This document shows, in pieces, positions 25,567 through 33,110 of a stretch of DNA of 64,000 nt (position 1 is the first letter of the stretch; every line of letters starts with the position of its first letter). The notes below the pieces were generated by a model. It had not been told where the DNA came from. It searched no databases and worked only from the letters and a program-made list of their open reading frames with translations. The stretch spans positions 58,004,864 through 58,068,863 of the forward strand of contig CM064671.1 in assembly GCA_032717465.1 (NCBI GenBank). The letters are read 5' to 3'. The DNA is from Coenobita brevimanus (lineage: Eukaryota; Arthropoda; Malacostraca; Decapoda; Coenobitidae). The position numbers were made by a program, and so were the translations under genes.

Positions 25567-28500
25567 TTTCCAGGGAGAGTTGTCTACTTATCTCATCGTC
25601 ATATAAAAATGTATAAGGTTATGCTGCACAAGTGGTTAGGAATGAAAAGACTTAAGGATTAGCATTTATTAGTATTCCTCCTCTCCTTGTTAATACGGCA
25701 AGTGTCGATTTCTTTTTTCAGTAACTTACTCATAACAAAGATTATGTTGTGTGCCAGACTGTCATTACCAGCGTCTAGTATGACAAACGTTTGACTCCAT
25801 GATATATCTCATGACCAACCTCTTCCCAGTTGCGTGCAGGAAGGACTCTGAAGGTGAAGTTGAGAGCCTGACCAATAGCTGCCAGCTGGTTATGGTCAAT
25901 ACCAGTGTAAGTGGTGATGTTGCCTTCCACGGTGGTCTTCCAGTACGGTTCGTAAGTCAGTACTGTCACAGGAATAGTCGCCCCGTAGAAACTGGAACAA
26001 AATAATTCGTAATAATTAAGACCCTCCTCCATGCTGAAATTCACTGTGGTGAAGGCATCAATAACAGGCTTGGACAGACGATGACTCAATAACTTCATAT
26101 TCAGCCAAAGATAAGATCTCTATTGAAGGAGATTTTACTATATAGTACCGGCCACAAAAAAGACGTTATCACAGTGAAAGGGGATTTCCATACCCTGCCC
26201 TCTTTCATTAGGGACATGGAAACATTCACATATATACCGTGACAACGACACAGACATTACGTCTCTGTTAAAGTGTAGTCGAACAAGTACAGAAAAATTG
26301 TGAAGCCCCACTGCAAAGGAGACTATGAAACCCAGAGGCTCACAACAAACGCATGTAATAACATAGGTAGTTCTAAAACGATTTTTGTAACAATACAATA
26401 GCTTTGTAACCAATTGCATGTTTCCCAACACTTTGAACTGGTAGGCATCACATGCAGTTAGAAAAGCCTCTTCATCATTCCACTCCGTGGAGTGGGAGAA
26501 AAACACAATACTCAGAAAGATAAAAAAAAAAAAAAAAAAACGCAGCTTGGGTGTATAACTTCATGGACTTTTGAAGACAAGTTGAGAGGACTGAAGTTAC
26601 CAAGAAGAAATCGGAATTATTATAGTACTGTAATAATGTGTAATGAAAGAAGAAATTAGACAAACAAGATTTTATATCTGTAAACAGAAGGATAAGAGGT
26701 CACAGTTGCAAATTGCATATAGAGGTGTTAAAAGACATAACTTTATACAATTTTATATATAAAAAAATACATTACTCATAGCACCAGCTGCGAGATGAAG
26801 TTGCATGTGCCAAAGCATTTATAAACGGAACGAAATCCAATTACCTTTGTCAGACACCTGAATTCCATGATGATTGGTCAGAAACAAATCGCCTCCATGT
26901 CACTGTATTCTCCACCATCTGGCTGCCATGCCTCCAGATCGCATTCTCTCATATATCTCTCCATCCTATCTCTGTCTCATCTTCCGTCTCCCTCAGCCAC
27001 CTCACTCTCCTACACTGTTCAAGTCATTCTTCATTCTGTCCACAAACCCAAACCATCTCAAAGTATTTATCTTAATTCATATCAACAATTTAATTCTCAG
27101 TCACTTCCTCATTTGCCTGTCTGGTTCTCCACGTAACTCCACATGATCCTCACCATTACTTCTTCTGCACTCACTAGACTTTTAACTTCCAACATGGTTA
27201 AAGCTTCAATACTAAATGTTATGGTAAGGATCAAAATACTGTCATGCTGCGTATATTGTTGTTCCTGTTCCTTATCACCACTTTCAAGGAGCCAGCAACC
27301 CTTCTTTCCTACCGTACGCTTTCATGGACAGTACTTCATACTATCAACGTCTTTCCTTACTCATTACATTAAATACTTGAAGGCTTCACATTATCTATTA
27401 CCTGACCATCTAGCCTTACTATACATTACGTGACATCATTTCTGTAAGACACCAAACTTTACTCATAACTACATTCATGTTTGGGTTTTATCTCTTATAT
27501 ACATTGCCAAACCCATTTACTACGTCTTGCAACTCACATTCTTCTTTATTTAGCAATAAAATGTCATCAGCAAAGAACAGTATAACCGGTTTCCAAACCT
27601 TATCATATCTCACAACAGATACTCCAACATCCAGTGTCTTATCTTGTATCATATGAAATAACAAAGTGGGTCATTACAAGCCTGATTAAAGCATGAAGAA
27701 ATGTAATTGGCTAAGGTTAAATGACAAAAAAAGAAAAAAAAAGAAAAAAAAAAAGAAAGAAAAAGAAAAAGAAAAGGACACATGTCACTCTATCTATTCC
27801 ATATTAAACTGTATCCAGCTAAACTGCATACAGTTTTGCTCACATTATCTCGAATAACATAAGTAACCTGGGTATATTACTTGCGGTATTTCTCCGGGAA
27901 GAGCGTAAGAGGGGTGAGATAACGGAGACCTTTAGCAGGGGTCCAGGAGGCCACTTGAACCACTTGGGCACCATCAGCGTTATATGGAAGGTGAACCGAC
28001 ACGGTGCACCTACATCACAAGATTACAGATTATCAGTAGTGAAAGCCAATCTGATTAACGCTTGCTCAAACAAGTACTACTGTTTTCTTACTTGACAAAA
28101 CTCTTAGTTGTCAATTTAAGCCCCATTTACAGGCATGGATCTTTATTTTCTGTTGGATAACGTTTTCTCTCTAATGTCTGAAGAGGCCCGAGACAGTGTG
28201 AAACTTTACACCCCAGAAAATCAAGGCCCTTGCCTTTAAATGTTGCTCTGATCAAACATTTTATTCGGCATGCTAACCACTTCAAGACTCTGGACTCTTA
28301 GTGTAGAATGATGAATGAGTGTCTCATTAAGTGTAGATTGATGAATGAGTGTTTAATAACGCTGGGAATATATATTGCTATATGTTGTGCGAAATTAGTT
28401 ATACAGTGGTTGTGAATATCCTTCTTGGTCAGCAAAAGGATACAGGACATCAGAGTACACATCTGTTAGGATAGAATGTGAAGTTAGTTTCTAAAAAATG

Positions 28501-28780
28501 GTATTATGAACAAAGAAATTTGGGTAATGGTTCAACTAGATATTATTCTAACAGATCAATGAAACCAGCCGTCAATTATAGAAGTATAAAAATATAACAG
28601 TCTCTTCATGATTGAGCGGGGATTGGGACGTGCTAACGGTACACGAACTAAACGAACATAAACTACCTGAAACAGTGTTGCCAACCTCTAAAATTTCTTC
28701 GCCCTACACAGACACTGAAAATGCCCTACATTTCCCTTCATCGCCCTACGGCTCAGGATGAAAATATTACTCTACAAGTT

Positions 28781-28869
<89 letters not shown>

Positions 28870-31800
28870 CTATATATCTCTCTCTATATATATATATATA
28901 TATATACAATGGAATACAGCTATTTTGGTTTCTGTTGTTTAGTGCAGGACTAGACCTACGCTTTATCTTCCTGTAAACGTAATTTTAATATGTAAAGAGT
29001 GTGTGCATTGTGTGAACGCCTTGTCGTGGCTACCCCCATCTTGGTCAAGTCAGCTAGGTATATGTATATGTATGTAATCTTAACTGTCCTATTCCTGTTC
29101 ACTTTACAGACACACCAGCAGCCCAGCAGCTGATGCGCTGTCAACTGCCAGATTCACTCATTAGTTATCATGTACCCAGTTTTTCTAGAGGATAATAGAG
29201 AATACTAAAAACTACTACCTTTTTTGAACATACTTCCTGCCTGCTTATGTAATTCATCTTTTGCAGCAAAGTAACTATAACTCATACCAAAAATTCAAAA
29301 TTGCCCTACGTTTTGCTCAGTTTCTGTAAAATCGCCCTACAGCCCTGCAATCCATGAGTTGATGCTTAATCGCCCTATGGTTGGCAATACTGACCTGAAA
29401 TATAATGCTGGATTGGAATCGTCATTGATGGCAATTACCGTATTTTTGTAGAAAATTATTATTTTCACTTAGCTTTCCCTAAGTCTTGCTTTTATTGGTT
29501 AAACAAGCAGAATTCTTATTCGTATCAGTTTTGTGGCTGGGATTATTGAGACAAATTTTACAGGAGGTTACTTTCAAAGCTGACAAAAGCGGAGCTGGTC
29601 CAGGGGAGATTTACTGAAGAGCACAGCAAATCTTGCAACTCCTCTACACGGGGGATACCAACGAAACCTACCAAATTTGGTCAACACCACACATAGCTCT
29701 AAAGAGGCTTCTGTAATAATAATAGAGTCGTATAATAATTTCCTGTAACGTTTGCTAGCCAACACTCTGGGTTATAAACACCATATTCCTCTGCAGATGG
29801 ATAACGGTCGTCCCTTGTCAGTGCACTGCATTCCAGAGAGAGCTGGATGTATTGAAGCACGTGGTTAAGAGACAGAAGCACCTAATTCAGGTTCGGTTCT
29901 CTTCTATACTACTTTCAATCTAACTTGGCTTAAAACTGCTGTCTCACCACCTTGAGTACTGAGTTGTAACAAGAGATTAACTCTAGAGTATGGTGCTAGT
30001 TACGAAGACGTGCTATGGAAAGGATGTAGAACAGCAGCACTTTTTATTTTTATTTTATTTTTTTTACCGCTGACCTGCTTAATTTTACCTCCAAAAAGAC
30101 GAAACATTAATGTTAATGAATTAGTATAATGATTTTCAAATCCTCCCTGACCTGCATGCAAAACTTTATACAACTCTTCTTCAGTAATTACAGAGCTGTT
30201 TCATTGATCATTGGGAAATTAATGCTTATTTGTCTTAACACTGTAATTAATCTATAAGTTCCCAGTACATATTAGTAATTAGCTGTGTACTTATTTAGAT
30301 AAATTGTAATTGTTTGCTCATGAAGGTGGAGTTACTTAGAAAAACAAAAAATCACAAAGCATTCAAAAGGTAAATAAGACTGTCGTCGTTAACCTTGAAA
30401 CAAGAGTTATTTTGAGTATTTTAAGTACTTGACACTGAAAAATTGAAAATGAGAGAGCACAGAGCGAAAATAATGGAATCATGATGGGGTTGAATGGAAG
30501 TCAAAGAAGAGTGGAATGATAATGTGGAAGTGTATTTGCAAGAGGGGTATGGACAGTTGGGAAGGAGTGGTGGAGAGTTATGATAGGCAGGACTGTGGGA
30601 GGTATTTATTAAACCACCCAATTATGAGGCTGGAATGCGTGTTTGAAACAATTGTGTTTTATTATTATTATTTTTTTGTTCGCTACTATAGTCCGGATTC
30701 TCTGTTAATCCCTTCAATTCCACTATTATATTTCGATAATCAGTGATATATTTTTTTAATGCTAGTGGTGTCTTTGTGCAGGAAAATCTGTATCTGCTTG
30801 CCAGTCAGAGCTGTTATCTAAATCTAAGATAAAAACCTAGTGGTCTGAATATCTGCCTATTAAATTCTGCTTAAAAGTACTTTATTTATTTTACGACTCC
30901 CTGTGCAAACACCAGAATTTCATAACATTACCCAGAATTCTTTATCCCGTTCGAGTTATCAATGTTCATCACCATGGAGTTCATCATGGTGAAGGTCCAG
31001 TGAGAGGTGAGTAAAATCGCGATGTCGTTCTTGGGCAGGCGAGTGACCACCAGGAGCCTCGTAGACCACACAAGAAGTCTTCCTTTGAGAGACCACTTAG
31101 CGAAGTCGGTGAGGAAAGATGGGTCGTCACTCAGCACCACCACCGTTACACACCATGACAGTTGCCTCAGCTGTGACGTAACCATGGTAAACGTTCTACT
31201 AGTCTCAGCAGTAAGGTGAGAGTCAACTGCCAGTCTTAGGAATAACATGAGAGTGAACTACCCACCCTAGTAATAATGTGAGACTGACTTACCCTCCTCA
31301 TCAGTAAAGTGAGAGTGACCTGGACACAGTAAAGTCAGTGAGAAATACCATCTGAATTAGCAATGTAAGTGAAGTCTACCCATCTCAGCAGTAATGTCAG
31401 AATGACCTCCCTACCCGTCGTGCCTGGCTGACCACATGGGATATCTTTGCCAATGTCACGTTAGAGTCCTGCCCGTACGCCCTTACCTCGAACACACCCA
31501 CACCCCAGGCCGCACGATATTTGTCCATCTGAAACAAAATAGGTATAAAGTAGAGATACATAATTATAAATGCTTAATATAATTTCAAAAACAAAATCTA
31601 CTAACAGGTGCTGATCTTCGTTTACCTTATGAATAAAGGTGGCTGACGTTGATCCATCCGAGAGTATTACTGTGTAGCACTTGCCTTGTGATAATGGCTC
31701 TAACACAGCACCAAGCATGTCCGCAGTATGTAACAACAGGTCCCATGGATCTGGAAAATAGGCACAATTACATTATACTCATTGACCCCTAATAAAAGCT

Positions 31801-32989
31801 TCCTTTCCATTTGTTAATGTTGAATCTGTGTGGACAAATCTAGTCAGCTAGGTAATAAATGTGCAAGAGATAAGTTTTGATGACAATGTACCATTCGTAG
31901 CAAAAGATATGTGGCCTTTTCTTGTTTCAGTTATAATGAAATTTTAAAAAGAGTATACAACTCTGCAGTCAATACTGATCCCATTTCTTTGCCAAAAACA
32001 AGCGTCGTCAGTGCCAGTTTATTTGGTTTCATGTGACTGATTTTTCTATTTCATGGTGGTAGTCGGAGAAACAGAATTGCTGATGTTGAGAATGAAACTC
32101 ATTTGTCCCTAGCAAACTGAGTGAGGAAGGAAGGTGTACTGTTACAAGGATATGTCGCATAACACAACAGTGTCATCGGTGTGGGATGCTTTGGATTCAC
32201 AGGACTTAACATAAAATCAAATTGAAGATAACGTAAGAGAGGTTACAAATTTTTTGCTGCTTCCAATATTTTTGAGACAGAAGTACTTTGCCCTGGGTGT
32301 AGTACCAGCTCGGTACTGATTTTTAAAGCAGTCCTAAAATTTGGTCTGTGATAAGACAAAGCCCCTATGATATTAATAAGCTGATACCTGATCTACTTGA
32401 AGAGAAAAGAGGAACGTGGATGCAAGGGTAGGTCAGTTCAATCTTATTCATTGAGGGGAAATGAAACCAATTGTCTTTATTTTCCTATTTATCTGGGGGG
32501 AAGGGGAGCGAGGAGATAAACACTGAAAATATTATTTTAGTTTAAAAATGGCAGCAGGGGGCCTAGTTTTAATAAACTCTGGGGGTAATCACCTTGAACA
32601 CTCAAAGAGGAGATATTTCTTATGAATTTTATCAAGTATTCGAATATGTATGGTCATGAATGTAGCATCAGTGACGTTTTATGAAGTTATCCACATTTAC
32701 TTCTCGCCTTCTTATGGAGTCTTATAGTATTAAAAATTGTCTAAAACAGCACAAGAGTGGGGTTGGATATACACAGTTGCTGAAACCAGATGCAGTTCCA
32801 TATTATTCCGTGACAAGAAGCTAGAATATCGTGCAAATATGTATTGCAGAAGGAATGGTACTACTGGATTATGAGTTAGTGCATACCTGGTTTTCATTAC
32901 TCACCTGACGCTCTGTAGAAAGGGAACGCCGTAGAAGCACACGTTATGATACTCAAAGCCAACAGCAACAGGACAGGAGCATCAGCCAT
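4..32989 (-). CDS. Ionotropic receptor (IR), 12 coding exons, 635 aa, complete
   Basis: Ligand-gated cation channel of the divergent ionotropic receptor family, related to ionotropic glutamate receptors; in arthropods these act in the dendritic membrane of chemosensory neurons. I joined twelve exons: 32905-32989, 31626-31750, 31487-31528, 30932-31203, 27881-28009, 25820-25991, 25297-25373, 13138-13297, 10436-10701, 1495-1632, 1109-1295 and 4-258. All introns are GT-AG, phases match at each junction, and the total is 1,908 nt including TAG. Layout by residue: signal peptide 1-21; N-terminal domain to about 210; S1 lobe about 215-330; TM1 337-353; pore loop and TM2 about 375-423; S2 lobe about 440-560; TM3 604-623. 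The N-terminal part is too short for the large amino-terminal domain of IR25a or IR8a, so this is probably a tuning-type IR. Ligand unknown. No frameshift or stop was found, so the gene looks functional. Exon limits are hand-called; the fourth acceptor has an alternative. Confidence 0.92.
259..1108 (-). other. IR intron 11, no recognisable feature
   Basis: AT-rich intronic sequence of 850 bp. A 92-codon plus-strand frame at 567-845 has no recognisable motif and is taken as chance. Confidence 0.6.
1109..1295 (-). CDS. IR exon 11: S2 ligand-binding lobe
   Basis: Encodes residues 489-551. [19 protein letters not shown] and [19 protein letters not shown] are the characteristic late S2 phrases of decapod IRs. 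The acceptor is CCTTGTAG and the donor CTCAG|GTGAAG, which leaves phase 0 for the last exon. Confidence 0.92.
1495..1632 (-). CDS. IR exon 10: S2 ligand-binding lobe
   Basis: Encodes residues 443-488 plus part of 489: [20 protein letters not shown], then [19 protein letters not shown]. The acceptor is TTTTGTAG and the donor ATGAA|GTAAGT. No canonical glutamate-contact residues are obvious, as is usual for divergent IRs, which suggests another ligand. Confidence 0.88.
2212..2243. repeat. (ATC)n microsatellite
   Basis: About ten uninterrupted trinucleotide units in IR intron 9, directly beside a minus-strand LINE remnant; possibly the tail of that LINE. Confidence 0.9.
2580..3190 (-). mobile_element. 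Old LINE fragment (RT thumb region)
   Basis: On the minus strand a broken reading frame gives [17 protein letters not shown] and then [17 protein letters not shown]. The FKYLG motif lies just after the palm in RTE-type reverse transcriptases and is shared with the better-preserved copies at 11.4 kb and 18.0 kb. Several frameshifts; far more diverged than those copies. Confidence 0.7.
3760..4530. mobile_element. Inner piggyBac-like TTAA element (element B), nested in A
   Basis: It begins TTAACCCGCCCCGTCCCGACC and ends GACGCCGCGGGTTAA, with TTAA at both edges. It has the same plan as element A: paired subterminal direct repeats at the left (GTCCCGACCACTTTTTGACC, ATCCCGACCATTTTTCGACC) and paired palindromic sites at the right (GAAGTACGTC twice). 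It is 771 bp with no ORF, clearly of the same family as A but diverged from it. Confidence 0.8.
4758..4940. repeat. Degenerate tandem repeat inside element A
   Basis: About four irregular units, each beginning CTTAC(A/T)(A/T)GAA and containing TTACAACTTGACTTCACTAC or variants; unit length roughly 27-60 bp. Confidence 0.6.
5214..5253. repeat. C-run and (TC)n microsatellite
   Basis: A run of C followed by imperfect TC repeats just right of the TTAA element, in IR intron 9. Confidence 0.8.
5300..6549 (-). pseudogene. Decayed P-element (THAP9-like) transposase, middle and C-terminal parts
   Basis: The 168-codon frame 5300-5806 (minus) holds [47 protein letters not shown] and [20 protein letters not shown], the order found at the C-terminus of P-type transposases. 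Upstream, 6060-6300 reads [38 protein letters not shown] and EMAKG with one stop, then 6271-6549 gives a further frame. Stops and frameshifts separate the blocks, so it cannot make a working transposase. Confidence 0.65.
6693..7665. other. IR intron 9 stretch without a gene
   Basis: AT-rich, no coding potential. It contains an AATAAA (about 7228) and resembles an untranslated or LTR-like repeat, but no second copy is present here to confirm that. Confidence 0.4.
7670..9962 (-). mobile_element. RTE-type LINE, decayed (endonuclease and reverse transcriptase)
   Basis: Minus strand. The 5' part at 9962-9400 encodes endonuclease fragments ([20 protein letters not shown], then NMNGRVGTG, matching GDMNGKVG in the 16-kb copy). 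The RT part follows: [18 protein letters not shown] at about 8450; [20 protein letters not shown] at about 8080 ([11 protein letters not shown] in the 17.5-kb copy); [14 protein letters not shown] at about 7880; and [10 protein letters not shown] at about 7740, the catalytic FADD box changed to HADD. Many stops and shifts. The 3' end is missing. Confidence 0.85.
9963..11242. other. Introns around IR exon 9, no further feature
   Basis: Apart from exon 9 (10436-10701) I see only AT-rich intronic sequence here, ending in a T-run at 11221 that borders a LINE copy. Confidence 0.5.
10436..10701 (-). CDS. IR exon 9: pore loop, TM2, start of S2
   Basis: Encodes residues 355-442 plus part of 443. [12 protein letters not shown] is the pore-loop region. 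[18 protein letters not shown] begins TM2, and [12 protein letters not shown] takes the place of the SYTANLAAFLT gating motif of glutamate receptors. [14 protein letters not shown] starts the S2 lobe. The acceptor is TATTAACAG and the donor GACAG|GTGAG. Confidence 0.95.
11243..12036 (+). mobile_element. 5'-truncated RTE-type LINE with (ATAG)n tail
   Basis: An open frame of 237 codons (11243-11956) starts just after the RT catalytic box ([17 protein letters not shown]). It continues through [39 protein letters not shown] and RWFGHVERM to [15 protein letters not shown], the usual C-terminal end of RTE-type ORF2. A short 3' UTR and an ATAG microsatellite tail follow (12014-12036). The frame is uninterrupted, so this is a young 5'-truncated insertion in IR intron 8. 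Confidence 0.9.
12037..12962. other. IR intron 8 stretch, nothing recognised
   Basis: No ORF or repeat structure that I can support in about 900 bp. Confidence 0.5.
12963..13000. repeat. (GA)n microsatellite
   Basis: About 19 uninterrupted GA units, about 140 bp downstream (in the gene's sense) of IR exon 8. Confidence 0.95.
13138..13297 (-). CDS. IR exon 8: end of S1 and TM1
   Basis: Encodes residues 301-354. [20 protein letters not shown] is followed by [16 protein letters not shown] and the hydrophobic run [15 protein letters not shown], taken as TM1 (about 337-353). The YYPLSGQVW phrase just before TM1 is diagnostic of IR/iGluR channels. The acceptor is TTATTACAG and the donor AAG|GTATGA. 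It lies 12 kb downstream of exon 7. Confidence 0.93.
13693..14166. mobile_element. MITE with 13-bp inverted ends and internal microsatellite
   Basis: The left end TAAGGTGACCAGA and right end TCTGGTCACCTTA are perfect inverted repeats. Just inside each lies a GTCCCGC motif, repeated several times. The interior is expanded by (AT)n and (AC)n. No coding capacity. The superfamily is uncertain (hAT- or Tc1-like); a clean target duplication was not found. Confidence 0.65.
14026..14106. repeat. (AT)n(AC)n microsatellite
   Basis: Compound dinucleotide run inside the MITE at 13693-14166. Confidence 0.95.
14821..15190 (+). pseudogene. hAT transposase fragment, BED zinc finger region
   Basis: Plus-strand frames read [20 protein letters not shown], then [19 protein letters not shown], a BED-type finger with one ligand lost. 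After a stop comes [20 protein letters not shown], the block that follows the finger in ZBED-like hAT transposases. A frameshift and stops make it a pseudogene. It lies just outside the left end of the hAT element at 15400 and belongs to another copy. Confidence 0.65.
15872..16729 (+). pseudogene. LINE endonuclease domain (APE type)
   Basis: A 285-codon open stretch holds the endonuclease signature blocks in order: [44 protein letters not shown] and [14 protein letters not shown]. This nuclease nicks target DNA to prime reverse transcription. The N-terminal strand with the first catalytic Asn (about 15665) lies in another frame, so the domain is broken. A basic linker follows from about residue 195. 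Confidence 0.85.
17022..18149 (+). pseudogene. LINE reverse transcriptase domain
   Basis: A 375-codon open stretch. It shows [74 protein letters not shown] (motif A), [17 protein letters not shown] (motif B), [11 protein letters not shown] (motif C, FADD codons at 17859-17870) and [13 protein letters not shown]. All catalytic aspartates are present. The frame shifts at about 18140, where the sequence leaves the conserved path. Confidence 0.9.
18146..18577 (+). pseudogene. LINE ORF2 C-terminal part after frameshift
   Basis: Continues the ORF2 in another frame: [84 protein letters not shown]. The same blocks in a single intact frame are at 11501-11920. Confidence 0.9.
18719..18960 (+). pseudogene. 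hAT transposase C-terminal dimerisation region
   Basis: The frame reads [20 protein letters not shown], then [20 protein letters not shown] and [10 protein letters not shown]. This is the hAT C-terminal dimerisation segment (typically FxTTYLCExGFSxLxxIKxKxRxRLxxxxxLR). It is all that remains of the coding region of the hAT element at 15400-19243. Confidence 0.8.
19252..19910. other. IR intron 7 stretch, nothing recognised
   Basis: AT-rich sequence between two transposons; no ORF or repeat that I can support. Confidence 0.5.
19911..20635. mobile_element. MITE with ~95-bp inverted terminal repeats
   Basis: 19911-20005 and the reverse complement of about 20540-20634 align along their length (shared blocks TATAGCCT, TTCGGCAACCCTCTTC, TGTCCGATTTC). 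The element is about 725 bp with no ORF. TA at both edges hints at a Tc1/mariner-type target, but this is uncertain. Confidence 0.8.
21227..21254. repeat. (GT)n microsatellite
   Basis: Short GT run in the centre of the large inverted-repeat element, next to a G-rich tract (21127-21145). Confidence 0.9.
22292..22550. mobile_element. 259-bp hAT-type MITE with 8-bp target duplication
   Basis: Left tip CAGCGCTGGATTAACC; reverse complement of right tip CAGGGCCGGATTACCA. The flanks are GTTGTACG (22284-22291) and GTTGTATG (22551-22558), an 8-bp duplication with one mismatch. CAGGGCCGGATTA-type tips are common in hAT elements. No coding capacity. It sits inside the 20.7-23.4 kb inverted-repeat element, so it is younger than that element. 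Confidence 0.8.
23729..23901. repeat. (TC)n and long (AT)n microsatellite
   Basis: TC run 23729-23764, then interrupted AT repeats 23780-23899. Confidence 0.95.
24022..24674 (+). mobile_element. SINE-2 copy bounded by microsatellites
   Basis: A repeat unit of about 500 bp (24111-24610) lies between (AT)n(GT)n (24022-24110) and (TA)n (24611-24673). It matches 51597-52109 in reverse orientation and 47757-47920 in part. Inside it, GGTGGTTTGGTGGGT and GGTTTATATCC resemble a tRNA A box and B box about 50 bp apart, suggesting a tRNA-derived SINE module. It also has two copies of a CCTTCTGCCT(A/G)(C/T)GGGTGACT module (24239 and 24299). Confidence 0.7.
24676..25065 (+). mobile_element. tRNA-derived SINE (SINE-3)
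   Basis: It starts GAGCCTCTGTGGTACAGTGG. TGGTACAGTGG fits the RNA polymerase III A box and GGGTTCGCGCCC the B box, 45-50 bp apart, as in a tRNA. A non-tRNA body of about 300 bp follows. No functional tRNA: the acceptor stem does not close and no CCA-type end follows. It directly abuts the (TA)n of the preceding SINE-2. Confidence 0.65.
25297..25373 (-). CDS. IR exon 7: S1 lobe
   Basis: Encodes [20 protein letters not shown] and PNRLE with part of an arginine codon (residues 276-300 plus part of 301). The acceptor is CTTTCCAG and the donor GAGAG|GTAAAT. This segment normally sits in S1 between the RNWEEV block and the DFTF block before TM1. Confidence 0.9.
25478..25562. repeat. (GT)n microsatellite
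   Basis: About 42 uninterrupted GT units in IR intron 6, between exons 6 and 7. Confidence 0.97.
25820..25991 (-). CDS. IR exon 6: S1 ligand-binding lobe
   Basis: Encodes residues 218-275. It includes [18 protein letters not shown], then [20 protein letters not shown] and LPARNWEE, the core of the first half of the ligand-binding domain. NIT and NFT are possible N-glycosylation sites. The acceptor is TTGTTCCAG. The donor GAG|GTTGGT is weak but is the one that restores the frame and the family consensus with exon 7. Confidence 0.92.
25992..26867 (-). other. IR intron 5 stretch, nothing recognised
   Basis: Holds a 122-codon minus frame (26138-26506) without recognisable motifs and an A-run at 26520. 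I treat the frame as chance. Confidence 0.45.
26868..27640 (-). mobile_element. RTE-type LINE 3' fragment, decayed
   Basis: On the minus strand the end reads GGCGATTTGTTTCTGACC, the same 3' UTR phrase that closes the copies at 12.0, 18.6 and 57.2 kb. Upstream, 27555-27575 encodes the remnant of the FADD box. Multiple frameshifts. It lies in IR intron 5, in the sense orientation of the gene. Confidence 0.75.
27720..27780. repeat. A-rich low-complexity tract
   Basis: About 60 bp of A with scattered G, between the LINE fragment and IR exon 5. Confidence 0.9.
27881..28009 (-). CDS. IR exon 5: linker into the S1 lobe
   Basis: Encodes residues 175-217 plus part of 218. The peptide contains [20 protein letters not shown] and ends LFPEKYR, which in decapod IRs leads directly into the FYGATIPVT block of the next exon. 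The acceptor is GATGTAG and the donor CGCAA|GTAATA. Confidence 0.9.
28673..29392. mobile_element. 720-bp hAT-type MITE with perfect 8-bp target duplication
   Basis: The left tip CAGTGTTGCCAACC and right tip GGTTGGCAATACTG are inverted repeats with one mismatch. The flanks are identical: ACCTGAAA at 28665-28672 and at 29393-29400. A TCGCCCTAC-like motif occurs several times near both ends and could be a transposase binding repeat. The centre is a (TC)n(TA)n microsatellite. No coding capacity. It lies in IR intron 4. Confidence 0.9.
28783..28907. repeat. (TC)n(TA)n microsatellite inside the MITE
   Basis: About 34 TC units, then interrupted TA units. Confidence 0.97.
29401..30931 (-). other. 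IR intron 4 stretch, nothing firm
   Basis: AT-rich. 30440-30600 (plus) is faintly reminiscent of a LINE 3' coding end but too decayed to support. Confidence 0.4.
30932..31203 (-). CDS. IR exon 4: extracellular domain
   Basis: Encodes residues 85-174 plus two bases of codon 175. It carries [13 protein letters not shown], then [20 protein letters not shown] and [10 protein letters not shown], a set of phrases characteristic of decapod divergent IRs. I used the acceptor CTTACTGCTGAG because a pyrimidine tract precedes it. A second in-frame acceptor, TCACAG, would start the exon at 31170 and remove 11 residues. The donor is TCTGG|GTAATG. A minisatellite ends right at the acceptor. Confidence 0.85.
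31207..31415. repeat. ~30-bp minisatellite in IR intron 3
   Basis: About seven degenerate units with the core AGTAAxGTGAGAGTGA, beginning near 31207, 31238, 31269, 31300, 31327, 31356 and 31386. It fills most of the 283-bp intron 3 and touches the exon 4 acceptor. Confidence 0.7.
31487..31528 (-). CDS. IR exon 3: 42-nt microexon
   Basis: Encodes 14 residues, [14 protein letters not shown]. The acceptor is TTTGTTTCAG and the donor GAG|GTAAGG, both strong. It is phase 0 at both ends, so skipping it would keep the frame. It is separated from exon 2 by a 97-nt intron. Confidence 0.75.
31626..31750 (-). CDS. IR exon 2: N-terminal domain
   Basis: Encodes residues 29-70 (begins [13 protein letters not shown], ends SATFIHK). 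The acceptor is TTTTCCAG and the donor AAG|GTAAAC. It contains the [10 protein letters not shown] stretch, typical of the start of the extracellular domain in decapod IRs. Both phases agree with the neighbouring exons. Confidence 0.85.
31751..32904 (-). other. IR intron 1, nothing recognised
   Basis: 1,154 bp between the signal-peptide exon and exon 2; no ORF or repeat noted. Confidence 0.5.
32905..32989 (-). CDS. IR exon 1: start codon and signal peptide
   Basis: The start ATG (32987-32989) sits in a strong context, GCCATGG. It is followed by [17 protein letters not shown] and a small-residue stretch that reads as a cleavable signal peptide of about 21 residues, as expected for an IR whose N-terminus is extracellular. 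The exon encodes residues 1-28 plus one base of codon 29, and ends at a GTGA donor. That phase fits the next exon exactly. Upstream, TTTTTATTAG at 33018 looks like a splice acceptor, so this exon may begin in the 5' UTR at 33017. Confidence 0.85.
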
Positions 32990-33099
32990 GGCTATCTTCC
33001 TCACAGTTTACTCCGTGCTAATAAAAATGTAGTTTGTGAGTAGAGTGTACACTTCTGGGAACATAAGGAAAAAAATGTTTGTTTATCAAAACATTAAAT

Positions 33100-33110
33100 C
33101 TATCTATCTA

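Noticed and set aside
26138..26506. 122-codon minus-strand frame in IR intron 5
   Set aside because: No recognisable domain, no clear splice sites, AT-rich; probably chance.
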